Source of the DNA: Enterobacteriaceae bacterium 4M9
Lineage (GTDB): Bacteria > Pseudomonadota > Gammaproteobacteria > Enterobacterales > Enterobacteriaceae
Length of the DNA stretch: 64,000 nt
Reading direction: 5' to 3'
NCBI GenBank assembly: GCA_010092695.1
Contig: JAADJJ010000001.1
Span: forward strand, 3,348,001-3,412,000
The notes beneath the pieces were generated by a model, which saw only the letters and a program-made list of their open reading frames with translations, was not told the origin of the DNA and searched no databases. Positions 11,820 to 20,660 of the stretch are shown one piece after another. Position 1 is the first letter of the stretch, and every line of letters begins with the position of its first letter. The translations under genes and the position numbers were made by a program.

Positions 11820-12141
11820 CGCCCGTCATCGTCTTGTGGTTCGTCTATATGAGGTTAACTACTCTCTCATGCATCCAGTCTACGCGCTTACGGTTTGCGT
11901 TTCCTGACCCTGTTTTGCTATCCGGCTGGCATATTCGAGACAGCCGTCACAATATTGCCAATAGCGTTAACCGCTTCAAATTTTGAGCCATTTTTCGCCG
12001 CCCCTGCCGGTCTGCTACTTGACGCAATGTTCGATTTCTCTAAATTGTAACATCGTGAGTTGGCGAGGTTTTGAACAACCTGAACTCACCCACCGGTTGA
12101 TTCCATCTCACTTATATAAGACCTACTAAGGATGTCGAAGC
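11820..12141. other. 322 bp divergent region between clpS and cspD
   Basis: No gene is present. The right half carries a good sigma-70-like promoter toward cspD (listed separately), which leaves a leader of about 90 nt. The left half should hold the clpS promoter, but I see no clear hexamer pair. No strong inverted repeat is visible. Confidence 0.5.
12019..12046 (+). promoter_or_regulatory. Candidate cspD promoter
   Basis: TTGACG (12019-12024), a 16-base spacer and TAAATT (12041-12046) lie upstream of cspD on the same strand. The -35 matches five of six consensus bases and the -10 four of six. Assignment is by pattern only. Confidence 0.5.
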
Positions 12142-12366
12142 ATGGAAACGGGTATTGTTAAATGGTTCAATAACGCTAAAGGGTTCGGTTTTATTTGTCC
12201 CGAAGGCGGCGGCGAAGACATCTTCGCCCACTATTCCACTATCCAGATGGATGGTTACAGAACGCTTAAGGCCGGACAATCCGTCAGGTTTGATGTACAC
12301 CAGGGGCCAAAAGGCAACCACGCCAGCGTGATTGTTCCCGTGGAGGTAGAAGAAGCGGTCGCATAG
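12142..12366 (+). CDS. cspD: Cold shock-like protein CspD
   Basis: A 74-residue single cold-shock domain protein. E. coli CspD is not cold-inducible; it is made in stationary phase or starvation, binds single-stranded DNA and RNA, and inhibits replication. RNP1 reads KGFGFICP and RNP2 DIFAHYSTI. The sequence differs from E. coli CspD mainly at the first few residues (METGIV) and the C-terminal EEAVA. ATG at 12142 follows AAGGAT at a slightly long spacing. It is divergent from clpS and converges on macB across a shared bidirectional terminator. Confidence 0.97.
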   Translation: METGIVKWFNNAKGFGFICPEGGGEDIFAHYSTIQMDGYRTLKAGQSVRFDVHQGPKGNHASVIVPVEVEEAVA

Positions 12367-12407
12367 CTGCGACTACGCTTAGCTTAATTGTGTACACCGC
12401 GCAGTCA

Positions 12408-12438
12408 AAATGCCAGCCCCGCAGGCTGGCATTTTTTA
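12408..12438. terminator. Bidirectional terminator between cspD and macB
   Basis: ATGCCAGCC pairs with GGCTGGCAT around CCGCA, with TTTTTT on the plus-strand side and TTTT on the minus-strand side. It ends right beside the macB stop codon and serves both converging genes. Confidence 0.9.
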
Positions 12439-14382
12439 TTACTCACGCGCCAGTGCGTCAATCGGGTTCAACCGCGACGCGCTGCGTGCCGGTAACCAGC
12501 CAAACAACACGCCGGTCAGCGTTGAGCAGATAAACGCCGTCAGCAGCGCCAGCGGTGAGAAGCCAATCGACCAACCGGTCAGTACTAACTGTAGCGCAAA
12601 GGCAATCAGTAGCGAGAGCATGACGCCAATGGCCCCGCCCACCAGACATACCAGCACGGCTTCAATTAAAAACTGTTGCAGCACGTCGCTGGCTCTGGCA
12701 CCAACCGCCATGCGAATACCAATCTCTCGCGTGCGCTCAGTCACGGACACCAGCATGATGTTCATTACGCCAATGCCGCCCACCAGCAGCGAGATCACCG
12801 CCACCAGCGTCAGAAACAACTGTAGAGTACGTGTGGTCCTTTCTGCCGTTTTCAAGAGCTCATCCATGTTATACGTGAAAAAATCACGCTTCCCATGGCG
12901 CAACTCCAGCAGGCGAGTCAGCTGCTTTTCGGCCTCAGCACTCTCGTAGCCGTCTTTCACACGCACGGTGATGGTATTGAGCCAGCTTTGCCCGCTGATA
13001 CGCCCGGCTACGGTGCTCCAGGGCAGCCACACGCGCAGCACCTTGCTGCTACCAAACATCGACTGCTTTTCCTTCGCCACACCAATAATGGTGGCCGGCA
13101 TATTGCCCACCAGTACCACTTCACCCACTACGTCAAGCTTGTCGGGAAACAGCTGGCGGCGGGTATTTTCATCAATCACCGCCACCTGCGCTCGGCTTTG
13201 CAACTGCTCGTCGTTAAACGGGCCACCCTGGCTGAACTCCATGCCGTAAACATTGAAATACTGACCACTTACGCCGTTGACGCTTGCCGCCGCGTCACGG
13301 TTGCCGTAGCGCAGGCGCAAATTTTTCGATACTGACGGCGTGGCCGAATGCACCCACGGCTGGCTAACAATGGCGGTCAGGTCGTCATTTTTCAGCGCCT
13401 GCTGTGTGCTGGGATCGTCATCACCAAAATCCTTACCGGGATAAACATCAATGGTGTTGGTACCGATGGAGCGGATATCCTGTAGCACCATCTGCTGCGC
13501 AGCATCACCAACAATCACAATAGACGCCACTGAGGCAATGCCGATGATAATGCCGAGCATCGTCAGGAGTGTGCGCATTTTGTTGGCGGCCATCGCCAGC
13601 CACGCCATCGTCAGCGCTTCACGAAACCCGCTCACCAGCTGGCGCCATGAGGCCCCCTTTTGCACTGGCGTCTCAAGCGTACTTTGTGCATCGTTGCCCG
13701 GCGGCGGCGGGTTACTGATAAGCTCACCGTCGCGAATTTCGATAATACGCCCGGCCTGTGCCGCCACATCTGGATCGTGGGTGACGATAATCACCGTATG
13801 GCCGCGGGCGCATAAGTCTTTGAGCGTGGACATCACCTCTTCACCGGAATGGGTGTCGAGCGCGCCGGTAGGCTCATCGGCCAGGATAACCTCACCGCCA
13901 TTCATCAGCGCGCGTGCAATACTGACCCGCTGCTGCTGGCCGCCGGAAAGCTGAGAGGGCCGATAGCCGGTGCGCGCTTCAAGCCCCAGACGCGTCAGCA
14001 GCGCCTGGGCGCGCTTGTGGCGCTCGGCAAGGGGAATACCGGCATAAACCGCAGGCACTTCGACGTTCTGGCTGGCGTTAAGATGCGACAGCAGATGATA
14101 GCGCTGGAAGATAAAGCCAAAATGTTCACGCCGCAGACGCGCCAGTTCATCGCTGTTAAGCCGCGCCACATCGACGCCCGCTACGCGGTAACTGCCGCTG
14201 GTAGGCTTATCCAGGCAGCCGATGATGTTCATCAGCGTCGATTTACCCGAGCCGGATGAGCCGACAATCGCCACCATTTCGCCAGCTTCAACGCGCAGAG
14301 TAATGCCCTTAAGCACCTCAACATCACCGTCGCCGGAAGGGTAGCTGCGCCGGATATCGTTAAGCTCAAGCAATGCACTCAT
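12439..14382 (-). CDS. macB: Macrolide export ATP-binding/permease protein MacB
   Basis: A 647-residue inner-membrane ABC protein (E. coli 648) that works with MacA and TolC to export macrolides, enterotoxin or protoporphyrin-like substrates. The N-terminal ATPase has Walker [10 protein letters not shown], signature LSGGQQQR, Walker [13 protein letters not shown] and an H-loop THD. A first transmembrane helix near residue 275 is followed by a periplasmic domain of about 220 residues and three C-terminal helices, the mechanotransmission topology of the family. Its ATG overlaps the macA stop by four bases (ATGA), indicating translational coupling. Confidence 0.97.
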   Translation of the reverse strand: MSALLELNDIRRSYPSGDGDVEVLKGITLRVEAGEMVAIVGSSGSGKSTLMNIIGCLDKPTSGSYRVAGVDVARLNSDELARLRREHFGFIFQRYHLLSHLNASQNVEVPAVYAGIPLAERHKRAQALLTRLGLEARTGYRPSQLSGGQQQRVSIARALMNGGEVILADEPTGALDTHSGEEVMSTLKDLCARGHTVIIVTHDPDVAAQAGRIIEIRDGELISNPPPPGNDAQSTLETPVQKGASWRQLVSGFREALTMAWLAMAANKMRTLLTMLGIIIGIASVASIVIVGDAAQQMVLQDIRSIGTNTIDVYPGKDFGDDDPSTQQALKNDDLTAIVSQPWVHSATPSVSKNLRLRYGNRDAAASVNGVSGQYFNVYGMEFSQGGPFNDEQLQSRAQVAVIDENTRRQLFPDKLDVVGEVVLVGNMPATIIGVAKEKQSMFGSSKVLRVWLPWSTVAGRISGQSWLNTITVRVKDGYESAEAEKQLTRLLELRHGKRDFFTYNMDELLKTAERTTRTLQLFLTLVAVISLLVGGIGVMNIMLVSVTERTREIGIRMAVGARASDVLQQFLIEAVLVCLVGGAIGVMLSLLIAFALQLVLTGWSIGFSPLALLTAFICSTLTGVLFGWLPARSASRLNPIDALARE

Positions 14383-15488
14383 CGCTTGCTCTCCCGGGCA
14401 ATCTGGCTTGTAACAACTTCATCCCCTTCCTCCAGGCCCTTCACCACTTCCACCTGGGTGTCGTTACGCATGCCAATGACAATTTCGCGCTCGTGCGGTT
14501 CCCCGTTACGCAGCAGCGTCACTTTGTAACGCCTGTCACCGGTCGGCTCACCCAATGCACTGAGCGGGACAGTCAGCACGTCTTTCTTACCGCCAAGCTG
14601 AATGTGTACCTGCGCCGTCATATCCAGGCGCAGAATGCCCTCAGGGTTAGGCACCTCGAAACGCGCGTTATAGAAAATGGCGTCATTGACCTTCTCTGGC
14701 GTTGGCTGAATGTCCTTAAGCACACCCTCATAACGCGTCAGCGGGTCACCCAGAACGGTAAACCACGCCTTCAGCCCTGGACGCAGATGAATAATATCGG
14801 CCTCGGAAACCTGGGCTTTCACCAGCATGGTGCTCATATCTGCCAGCGTCAGGATGTTGGGCGCCTGCTGCGCGGCAATTACCGTCTGGCCCTGGCGCGT
14901 GGTAATTTGCGTCACTTCGCCTGCCATCGGTGCCACAATGCGGGTGTATTCCAGGTTGGTTTTGGCGGTATCCAGCGAGGCCTGATTGCGCTTAATTTGC
15001 GCATCAATGGTGCCAAGCTGCGCACGCTTAACGGCAAGGTCTCTTGCTGCGCTGTCGAGGTCCTGGCGCGATATGGCCTGCGTTTTACCAAGAGCCTGCT
15101 GGCGCTCGAGCGTCACGCGTGCAAACGCCATCTCGGCCTGCGCCTGCTCGCGCTGGGCGCGCAACTCCATCAGCGTTGCTTCCACTTCTTTGATCTGGTT
15201 CTGCGCCTGCTCGGGGTCGATAACCCCAAGCAGTTGCTCTTTTTCCACCCGGTCGCCGATTTCCACAGACAGCGTTTTTAACTGGCCGCTCACCTGTGCG
15301 CCGACGTCAACTTTGCTCAGCGCATCGAGTTTGCCGGTTGCGAGAACGCTCTGGCTGAGTTCACCCTTGCGCACAATCAACGTCTGATACTGCGGTTTTG
15401 GCGCATTGAGGATACTCCAGACCCACAATGCCAACCCCACCACCAGCGCAAGCAGCAGCCAGTAGCGTTTTTTAATTCTGACTTTCAT
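14379..15488 (-). CDS. macA: Macrolide efflux periplasmic adaptor MacA
   Basis: A 369-residue membrane-fusion protein (E. coli 371) that bridges MacB to TolC. A single N-terminal signal anchor follows the basic MKVRIKKR start. Then come the split lipoyl domain ([19 protein letters not shown] and later MAGEV), a long alpha-helical hairpin rich in Gln, Glu and Ala (about residues 95-190), a beta-barrel domain and a membrane-proximal domain. It is the first gene of the macAB unit, divergent from ybjX. A weak PhoP-like half-site (TGTTTA on the minus strand) lies in its upstream region, but I do not consider it established. Confidence 0.96.
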   Translation of the reverse strand: MKVRIKKRYWLLLALVVGLALWVWSILNAPKPQYQTLIVRKGELSQSVLATGKLDALSKVDVGAQVSGQLKTLSVEIGDRVEKEQLLGVIDPEQAQNQIKEVEATLMELRAQREQAQAEMAFARVTLERQQALGKTQAISRQDLDSAARDLAVKRAQLGTIDAQIKRNQASLDTAKTNLEYTRIVAPMAGEVTQITTRQGQTVIAAQQAPNILTLADMSTMLVKAQVSEADIIHLRPGLKAWFTVLGDPLTRYEGVLKDIQPTPEKVNDAIFYNARFEVPNPEGILRLDMTAQVHIQLGGKKDVLTVPLSALGEPTGDRRYKVTLLRNGEPHEREIVIGMRNDTQVEVVKGLEEGDEVVTSQIARESKR

Positions 15489-15540
15489 TCACATCCTTCC
15501 TGATGAGTCCCCGAGTCCGGATACAGGACCACAAAACCTA

Positions 15541-15589
15541 AACAGTTACGTAACGAAACTGTATTTAATGCAATAGCCACGTAACTGTT
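15541..15589. repeat. 11-bp inverted repeat in the macA-ybjX divergent region
   Basis: AACAGTTACGT (15541-15551) and ACGTAACTGTT (15579-15589) are perfect reverse complements spaced 27 bp apart; the left arm also overlaps the palindrome GTTACGTAAC. It sits between two divergently transcribed genes, a typical place for an operator pair. Confidence 0.65.
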
Positions 15590-15602
15590 GCATCACAGTT
15601 GA
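15586..15602 (+). promoter_or_regulatory. Weak candidate PhoP box upstream of ybjX
   Basis: TGTTGC, five bases, then AGTTGA resembles the PhoP direct repeat (T/G)GTTTA-N5-(T/G)GTTTA at 8 of 12 positions. DUF535 genes of the VirK/YbjX group are reported to be PhoP-controlled in Salmonella, which makes the site plausible, but the match is poor. Confidence 0.3.
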
Positions 15603-15652
15603 AAATAGCAGTGCGTTAATCGTGAGATTCGCATGCTACTGATAATTCCGTT

Positions 15653-16608
15653 ATGTCACACATTACTCTCTTCCCTGCAGCGCAGTCTGCACCACACAGC
15701 GGCTGGACGCTGTTTCTTGCCCTGGTCACAGGCCGTTATCAGCCGGCAGTCGGTGGCAAAAAGTAAGCTGGCGACGCAAGTTTATGCTGCGCTCGCTTGT
15801 GATGCCAGTGAAGACCGCTCAGCTGCTCAACCATCTGGCACAAACACCTCACGGTGCCGCGCTACTTAACGCTCAGCCGTGCCTGCCCTGTCGTCTGCAT
15901 CGCCCCTGGCTGGCCGTTGGGTTTAAGCGCAGCCAGGCGCTGGAGGCCGTGACCGACCACTATACCTGGCTTGACCGTATCTTGCCTGTTCAGGCCATGC
16001 AGGGCTATCTCAGCCCGACCGGCTGGCAGCTTGCCACGCTGGAAGGAAAAAATGACAGTCGATATCGTCTTTCGCTGGTTGCAGACCACAGCCTGGATAA
16101 AGAAGGTGAAGCCACACTGGTGATGAATGATGAAAACAACGACGCGCTGGCGCGCCTCACGTTCACGCTGTGCCGCTGGCAAAACCGGCTAACGCTGTTT
16201 ATCGGCGGTCTACAGGGCGCAAAAGCTCACGTGCCTCACCAGGCGATTCAACAGGCCACAAAGCAATGCCATGGTCTGTTTCCTAAACGCGTGCTTCTGG
16301 AGGCAGCGCGCCAGCTTGCACGCCACGCGGATGTTGAGCAGATGATGGCGGTCAGTAACGCGACCCATATTTACCGTAGCCTGCGCTACCGACGCAGCAA
16401 AGAGGCGATGCTGTTTGCCAGCTATGATGCCTTCTGGCAGGAATCCGGCGGTACGCAGGATGACAACGGTCACTATTGGCTGCCGCTTTGTGCCGAACAA
16501 CGCCCCCTTGAAGAGATTGCGAGTAAGAAACGCGCTGAATATCGCCGCCGCCACGCGCTGCTGGAGAGCATGAATGAGGCGATTAGCGACTCACTTAACG
16601 AGCGCTAA
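15653..16608 (+). pseudogene. ybjX: YbjX, DUF535 (VirK/YbjX) protein, frameshifted near its N-terminus
   Basis: The reading frame from ATG 15653 gives MSHITLFPAAQ... to ...TGRYQPA and then hits TAA at 15764-15766. The neighbouring frame, open from upstream, continues as SRWQKVSWRRKFMLRSLVMP and runs uninterrupted to the stop at 16608. Joined around 15745-15750, the two segments make one DUF535-like protein of about 318 residues with the C-terminal signature ASKKRAEYRRRHALL. One missing base explains the break. DUF535 proteins (YbjX, Shigella VirK) are linked to resistance to antimicrobial peptides and envelope export; the molecular role is unknown. A shortened 274-residue product could start at ATG 15784, but that codon lacks a ribosome site. 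A sequencing error remains possible. Confidence 0.75.
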
Positions 16609-16613
16609 AACAA

Positions 16614-16639
16614 CACGCCCGGACACAAGTCCGGGCGTG
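16614..16639. terminator. Hairpin terminator between ybjX and ybjD
   Basis: An 11-bp perfect stem, CACGCCCGGAC (16614-16624) with GTCCGGGCGTG (16629-16639), closes on the four-base loop ACAA. On the minus strand it is followed by TTGTTTTAG, so it suits ybjX read-through or antisense transcripts best; ybjD ends 50 bases away on that strand and could also use it. Confidence 0.7.
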
Positions 16640-16690
16640 CAACAAAACAGATTTTGTCACGTTGATCTCCACCAACGCCTGCACACCGGG

Positions 16691-18349
16691 CTAATCCGCC
16701 CGACCGCGCGCGAGCCAAATAACCCGTGAAAACATTTTACGCAGCAGCGACGGCACAGCCTCAACGCCACGCCGCCCGGCCTCCATTGCCACTTCCAGCG
16801 CCAGGTCGGGTTTGGATGAGCGGTGAATGGCTTTGGTTATCACGCGGCGCATATTCATGGGTATGCCTTCAGGTATCAGCGCCACGCGGTGATAGACATC
16901 GCCAAAGCCCTGACGGTACATGAAGTGCTCCATATCCAGCGCCGGCAGTAGCGTAAGATGATCGCGCTCAAGCGTGCTGTCCTGGTCCAGCAAACCGCGC
17001 ACCGTCGCTGCATACTTTTTTCCAGCCTCATCGCCGTCGGCCAGCACATGCCACTGGATGCCCATCCGGCGGGCGAATTTAATCAGCGGGCGCAAGCCAC
17101 ACTGGGCAAACTCAATCACCTTCACGCCTTCGGCATCAAAATGGTAGCCGCACTGGCGCGCCAGTTCGTTCATCACCCAGACTTCCGTTTCCCCTTCCAC
17201 CAGCAGCCAGCAGCGGGCAAACAGCGAAGAAGGCCGGTTAAAACGAATATGAAAGGCAATGCGGCGGCTGTCCTCGGCGTTCATCCCGCCAGGACCAAGC
17301 CGCCAGGCCGCCACTCGCCCGGATTCACGCACCAGACGACATACCTGCTCCACCGGCGTCAGCGACAGTAGCTCGCCGGAGTTGGTGGTGGTTATCTTTT
17401 GTAGCGGCAGCAGGTTAAGCAGATGCCAGGCAACGGAAAGCATAATCGGGTGCAGCCGCGTTTCCGGATCTTCCACCAACACCAGCGGGCGCGCGTCCCT
17501 GTCGAGGCGAACATTGCCTTTCGCCTGCAACAGCGTTGAGAACATACCGAGCAAAATCATGCGGTGCGTGCGGCCGTTGGGCTTATCTATCATGCGGTTG
17601 ATGACATCAAGGTAGCGCCAGCCGCGCCGCTCGTCGTGGGAGCGCCTGCGCTGCTGGCGGCGGGAGTGATTATCGCTGCCCTGCTCAATAAAATAGTGCT
17701 CCAGCAGTTGTACCATCGCCGACAGCCCCTGGCGCAGCTGGGCATCACTCAACTGCTGCGGCCTTGCCGCCAGCTCACGCGCTAACCGCTCCAGTTCAGG
17801 TTCATTAATGCCCGCGTCTTGCACCGCAGGCACCGAGCCGCCACGTATCCGGCGAATAAAACGGGCATCGCGCAAGCGCAGCACCGGATTGAGGCGCACA
17901 AGCTGGCGCGCCAGATGGTCGATATCCTCAAGCGCCAGAGCGACACCGCTGTCATCCAGAAAACTGCGCAGCGTCAGTACTTCGCCATTATCGCCAAGCT
18001 CCCCCTCCAGGCGATAATAGATGCGCTGGTATTCATCCTCAGATGTATTCCAGACCTCAGACAACGCTCGATAGCGGCGGCCAAACGCCTGGCCAGACGT
18101 TGTTTCGCGAAAGGTCAAAATAATATGCAGATGACGCTCCCGGTTATCCTGGTCGCCCGGTGGAAAATAAAAATCATCGCCATCAAAAAAGTACAGTGCA
18201 TCGCGCGGCGCCAGCAGCAGCGTCAACGCATCCAACAGGCTGGATTTACCCCAGGCGTTCTCACCAATCAGTACCGTATTTTGTTCAAGCTGTAGCGACA
18301 GGCGGTTAATGCCGCGAAATCCCACTATCTCAACGCGTTCAAGAAACAT
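16691..18349 (-). CDS. ybjD: OLD-family ATPase/TOPRIM nuclease-like protein YbjD
   Basis: A 552-residue protein, the same length as E. coli YbjD. The N-terminal SMC/RecF-like ATPase has Walker A GENAWGKSS (residues 29-37) and a Walker B-like VLVEDPETRLHP. The C-terminal TOPRIM domain carries LLVEGETE and LADGDEAGKK, whose acidic residues bind metal in OLD nucleases. The family includes phage and plasmid exclusion nucleases, but YbjD is a conserved chromosomal member of unknown role. The start ATG 18349 has an ideal GGAGGAG site. It stands alone, converging on ybjX; there is no partner gene of a Gabija or retron-type defence system beside it. Confidence 0.9.
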   Translation of the reverse strand: MFLERVEIVGFRGINRLSLQLEQNTVLIGENAWGKSSLLDALTLLLAPRDALYFFDGDDFYFPPGDQDNRERHLHIILTFRETTSGQAFGRRYRALSEVWNTSEDEYQRIYYRLEGELGDNGEVLTLRSFLDDSGVALALEDIDHLARQLVRLNPVLRLRDARFIRRIRGGSVPAVQDAGINEPELERLARELAARPQQLSDAQLRQGLSAMVQLLEHYFIEQGSDNHSRRQQRRRSHDERRGWRYLDVINRMIDKPNGRTHRMILLGMFSTLLQAKGNVRLDRDARPLVLVEDPETRLHPIMLSVAWHLLNLLPLQKITTTNSGELLSLTPVEQVCRLVRESGRVAAWRLGPGGMNAEDSRRIAFHIRFNRPSSLFARCWLLVEGETEVWVMNELARQCGYHFDAEGVKVIEFAQCGLRPLIKFARRMGIQWHVLADGDEAGKKYAATVRGLLDQDSTLERDHLTLLPALDMEHFMYRQGFGDVYHRVALIPEGIPMNMRRVITKAIHRSSKPDLALEVAMEAGRRGVEAVPSLLRKMFSRVIWLARGRAD

Positions 18350-18423
18350 TCACTCCTCCGGCACAGCAGTCTTTCTTATTTGTTTTTATTACATACAAAC
18401 CCAAGTATAGCGAGCACCCATGA

Positions 18424-18437
18424 TGAGGATATCCTCA
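18424..18437. repeat. 14-bp perfect palindrome upstream of ybjD
   Basis: TGAGGATATCCTCA reads the same on both strands and lies 75 bp upstream of the ybjD start, where an operator could sit. No regulator is recognised. Confidence 0.5.
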
Positions 18438-18474
18438 CTATTTGCACAACTAATGGATAAAAAAAGGGCAATCA

Positions 18475-18500
18475 CGCCAGGTGATGGAATATTCCTGGCG
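18475..18500 (-). terminator. Possible terminator after the small minus-strand ORF
   Basis: CGCCAGG (18475-18481) pairs with CCTGGCG (18494-18500); on the minus strand the hairpin is followed within nine bases by a run of seven T residues. It begins five bases after the stop of the 79-codon ORF. Confidence 0.45.
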
Positions 18501-18505
18501 TAAAT

Positions 18506-18745
18506 TCATACCAGTGAAAAAAATAAACTTAGAATAATCTCACGGAGATTTCTTATTTCCGAACAAGTTCTATACTTCAGGTAACGAATATTTGCTAAAG
18601 GATGCAATCTGCATTGCTTTAAATCAAATAAGTGGAATATATTACGCTGGCCTGAGGCGGACAGCGTTTTTAAAATTACGGACATCATTGTCTCCGCCCG
18701 GATGGCGATGGTAAGCAATGACCGGGAAAGTGTTGCCTTATTCAT
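18506..18745 (-). CDS. Possible small protein, unrecognised (79 residues)
   Basis: I do not recognise this frame. It starts MNKATLSRSLLTIAIRAETM and ends in a hydrophobic ILSLFFSLV tail. In its favour are a GAGG ribosome site four bases before the ATG and a hairpin with a T-run just past the stop. Against it are its position over the likely aqpZ promoter, an ordinary length for a chance frame in A+T-rich DNA, and my not recalling an E. coli counterpart here. The N-terminal third could form an amphipathic helix. Treat as hypothetical. Confidence 0.25.
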   Translation of the reverse strand: MNKATLSRSLLTIAIRAETMMSVILKTLSASGQRNIFHLFDLKQCRLHPLANIRYLKYRTCSEIRNLREIILSLFFSLV

Positions 18746-18787
18746 CCTGCCTCGGACATTGTCTCATTATTTATACAGAGGTAGTTT

Positions 18788-19483
18788 ATGTTCAGAAAAT
18801 TAGCGGCCGAGTTCTTCGGAACCTTTTGGCTGGTATTCGGTGGCTGCGGTAGCGCGGTTCTGGCAGCGGCTTATCCGCAATTAGGTATTGGTTTTGCAGG
18901 TGTGGCACTGGCATTTGGTTTAACTGTTCTGACTATGGCTTATGCAGTTGGCCATATTTCTGGCGGCCATTTTAACCCGGCAGTGACCTTAGGTTTATGG
19001 GCAGGCGGTCGTTTTGCCGCAAAAGACGTTATTGGTTATATCGTTGCTCAGGTGATTGGCGGTATTGCTGCTGCGGCAATTCTTTATCTTATTGCCAGCG
19101 GTAAAGCCGGTTTTGATGCAGCCGCCAGCGGCTTTGCCTCTAACGGCTTTGGTGAGCACTCACCGAACCAGTATTCCATGTTGTCTGCCATTGTTATTGA
19201 AATTGTGCTGACCTGTGGCTTCCTGATTGTCATTATGGGTTCAACCGATAAATTCGCGCCGGCGGGTTTCGCGCCGATCGCTATCGGCCTGGCACTGACC
19301 CTGATTCACCTTATCAGCATCCCGGTAACGAACACCTCCGTTAACCCGGCGCGCAGCACCGCGGTTGCCATCTTCCAGGGCGGCTGGGCACTGCAGCAGC
19401 TGTGGCTATTCTGGGTTATGCCGATTGTTGGCGGTATCCTGGGTGGCTTCATCTATCGCAATCTGCTGGAAAAACGCAGCTAA
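18788..19483 (+). CDS. aqpZ: Aquaporin Z
   Basis: A 231-residue inner-membrane water channel (E. coli 231). Six hydrophobic helices and the two half-helix NPA motifs are present: [12 protein letters not shown] near residue 63 and [10 protein letters not shown] near residue 185. The residues expected for the water-selective ar/R filter, including the Arg after the second NPA, are present; the small filter residues identify a water channel rather than a glycerol facilitator. GAGG precedes the ATG by seven bases. It is a single-gene unit closed by a strong terminator; the promoter should be in the A+T-rich gap upstream. Confidence 0.97.
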   Translation: MFRKLAAEFFGTFWLVFGGCGSAVLAAAYPQLGIGFAGVALAFGLTVLTMAYAVGHISGGHFNPAVTLGLWAGGRFAAKDVIGYIVAQVIGGIAAAAILYLIASGKAGFDAAASGFASNGFGEHSPNQYSMLSAIVIEIVLTCGFLIVIMGSTDKFAPAGFAPIAIGLALTLIHLISIPVTNTSVNPARSTAVAIFQGGWALQQLWLFWVMPIVGGILGGFIYRNLLEKRS

Positions 19484-19493
19484 GATTGTCAGA

Positions 19494-19520
19494 GGGCCAG
19501 CAACTGCTGGCCCTTTCTTC
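19494..19520 (+). terminator. Rho-independent terminator of aqpZ
   Basis: GGGCCAGCA (19494-19502) pairs with TGCTGGCCC (19505-19513) and is followed by TTTCTTCTTT. Confidence 0.9.
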
Positions 19521-19612
19521 TTTCTCACCCCACTGAATTTTCACAACTTTACTCGCTTTAGCAATTTGTGTAGTGTCGGTACGCCCTTTTATTTGCCAGG
19601 AACAGCCGCGCT

Positions 19613-20518
19613 ATGTTATCCGGTCTGCTAATCATTCTTATCCCGCTGTTTGCCGGTTACCTCATCCCGCTGCGCCAGCTGTCTGTATTAAAGCTCATCA
19701 ACCGCCTGCTGAGCTGGATTGTGTACGCCATTCTTTTTCTCATGGGCATTAGCCTGGCGTTTCTTGATAATCTCAGCAGCAACCTGCTGGCTATCCTGCA
19801 TTACAGCGCGGTCAGCATTGTGGTGATTATGGCGTTTAACGCCGCAGGCCTGCTGCTGCTTGAGCGCGCCATGCCGTGGCAGCGCCCGCATCGCCAGGAA
19901 AAACTACCCTCGCGCCTCGCTATGGCGCTGGAGTCGCTCAAGCTGTGCGGCGTGGTGGCCGTGGGTTTTTTACTGGGGCTAAGCGGCCTGGAGTGGCTAC
20001 GCCACGCAACGGCCGCCAGCGAATACACGCTTATCTTTCTGCTGTTTTTGATTGGCATTCAGCTTCGCAGCAGCGGCATGAGCGTGCGCCAGATCCTGCT
20101 TAACCGCCGCGGTACCCTGATTGCGCTGGTCGTCGTGGTGACCTCGTTGCTGGCGGGCGTGGTAAACGCCTTTCTGCTCGGCCTGCCGCTGAAAACCGGC
20201 CTTGCGATGGCCTCTGGCTACGGCTGGTATTCACTTTCCGGTATTTTGATGACGGAGTCTTACGGCCCGGTTATCGGCAGCGCCACGTTCTTTAACGACC
20301 TGGCACGCGAGCTGCTGGCAATTATGCTCATTCCCACCCTTGCCAGCCGCAGCCGCAGCCGCTGCACCGCGCTGGGGTTGTGCGGCGCAACCTCCATGGA
20401 CTTCACGCTGCCGGTGCTCCAGCGCAGCGGCGGCGTGGACATGGTGCCACCCGCGATTGTGCACGGTTTTATCCTGAGCCTGCTGGTCCCGCTGATGATG
20501 GCGCTGTTCGCCGCCTGA
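19613..20518 (+). CDS. lysO: Lysine exporter LysO (YbjE)
   Basis: A 301-residue inner-membrane protein (E. coli 299) of the DUF340/LysO family that exports L-lysine and confers resistance to the toxic analogue thialysine. About eight hydrophobic segments are visible, with family-typical stretches GYGWYSLSGILMTESYGPVIG (start cited: GYGWYSLSG) and DFTLPVLQRSGG. ATG 19613 follows AGGAA at a long spacing. It is preceded by the aqpZ terminator and followed by hcp after 142 bp. A 9-bp hairpin with one G-U pair (20527-20549) may terminate it weakly. In E. coli the gene responds to lysine through ArgP; I could not identify an ArgP site. Confidence 0.9.
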   Translation: MLSGLLIILIPLFAGYLIPLRQLSVLKLINRLLSWIVYAILFLMGISLAFLDNLSSNLLAILHYSAVSIVVIMAFNAAGLLLLERAMPWQRPHRQEKLPSRLAMALESLKLCGVVAVGFLLGLSGLEWLRHATAASEYTLIFLLFLIGIQLRSSGMSVRQILLNRRGTLIALVVVVTSLLAGVVNAFLLGLPLKTGLAMASGYGWYSLSGILMTESYGPVIGSATFFNDLARELLAIMLIPTLASRSRSRCTALGLCGATSMDFTLPVLQRSGGVDMVPPAIVHGFILSLLVPLMMALFAA

Positions 20519-20552
20519 AAACGTACTGGCGGCAGCCCTGCTGTCGCCAAAA

Positions 20553-20566
20553 TTGCGTTAAATCAA
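20553..20566 (+). promoter_or_regulatory. Candidate FNR site upstream of hcp
   Basis: TTGCGTTAAATCAA matches the FNR consensus TTGAT-N4-ATCAA at 8 of 10 defined positions. E. coli hcp-hcr is activated by FNR in the absence of oxygen, so the location fits. Confidence 0.6.
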
Positions 20567-20625
20567 TTTCCCTTCAGATTGTTTAATAAAGCCCTTCTCA
20601 CTGCCCTGGCGAAGTCTTAACCTTA

Positions 20626-20648
20626 AACATGTATATTAAATATAACTT
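20626..20648 (+). promoter_or_regulatory. NsrR operator at the hcp promoter
   Basis: The 23-mer beginning AACATGTATAT and ending AAATATAACTT agrees with the NsrR 11-1-11 inverted-repeat consensus at all but four positions and lies 13 bp upstream of the hcp ATG. NsrR is the nitric-oxide-sensing iron-sulfur repressor that controls hcp-hcr in E. coli. The site predicts induction by nitric oxide. Confidence 0.8.
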
Positions 20649-20660
20649 TAAGGTGTCATC

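Larger units (their letters stand above)
18350..18787. other. 438 bp A+T-rich region between ybjD and aqpZ
   Basis: Clearly richer in A and T than its flanks. It holds the promoters of ybjD (minus) and aqpZ (plus), a 14-bp palindrome, a hairpin and a possible 79-codon minus-strand frame, each listed separately. No tRNA or known small RNA is recognised. Confidence 0.5.

Noticed and set aside
14373..15281. A 302-codon plus-strand open frame opposite macA.
   Set aside because: Shadow of a conserved gene with no recognisable domain.
16691..18349. YbjD as part of an anti-phage defence system (Gabija, OLD or retron type).
   Set aside because: The ATPase-TOPRIM architecture fits OLD proteins, but there is no partner helicase, reverse transcriptase or toxin gene nearby and the gene is conserved at this core locus in E. 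coli.
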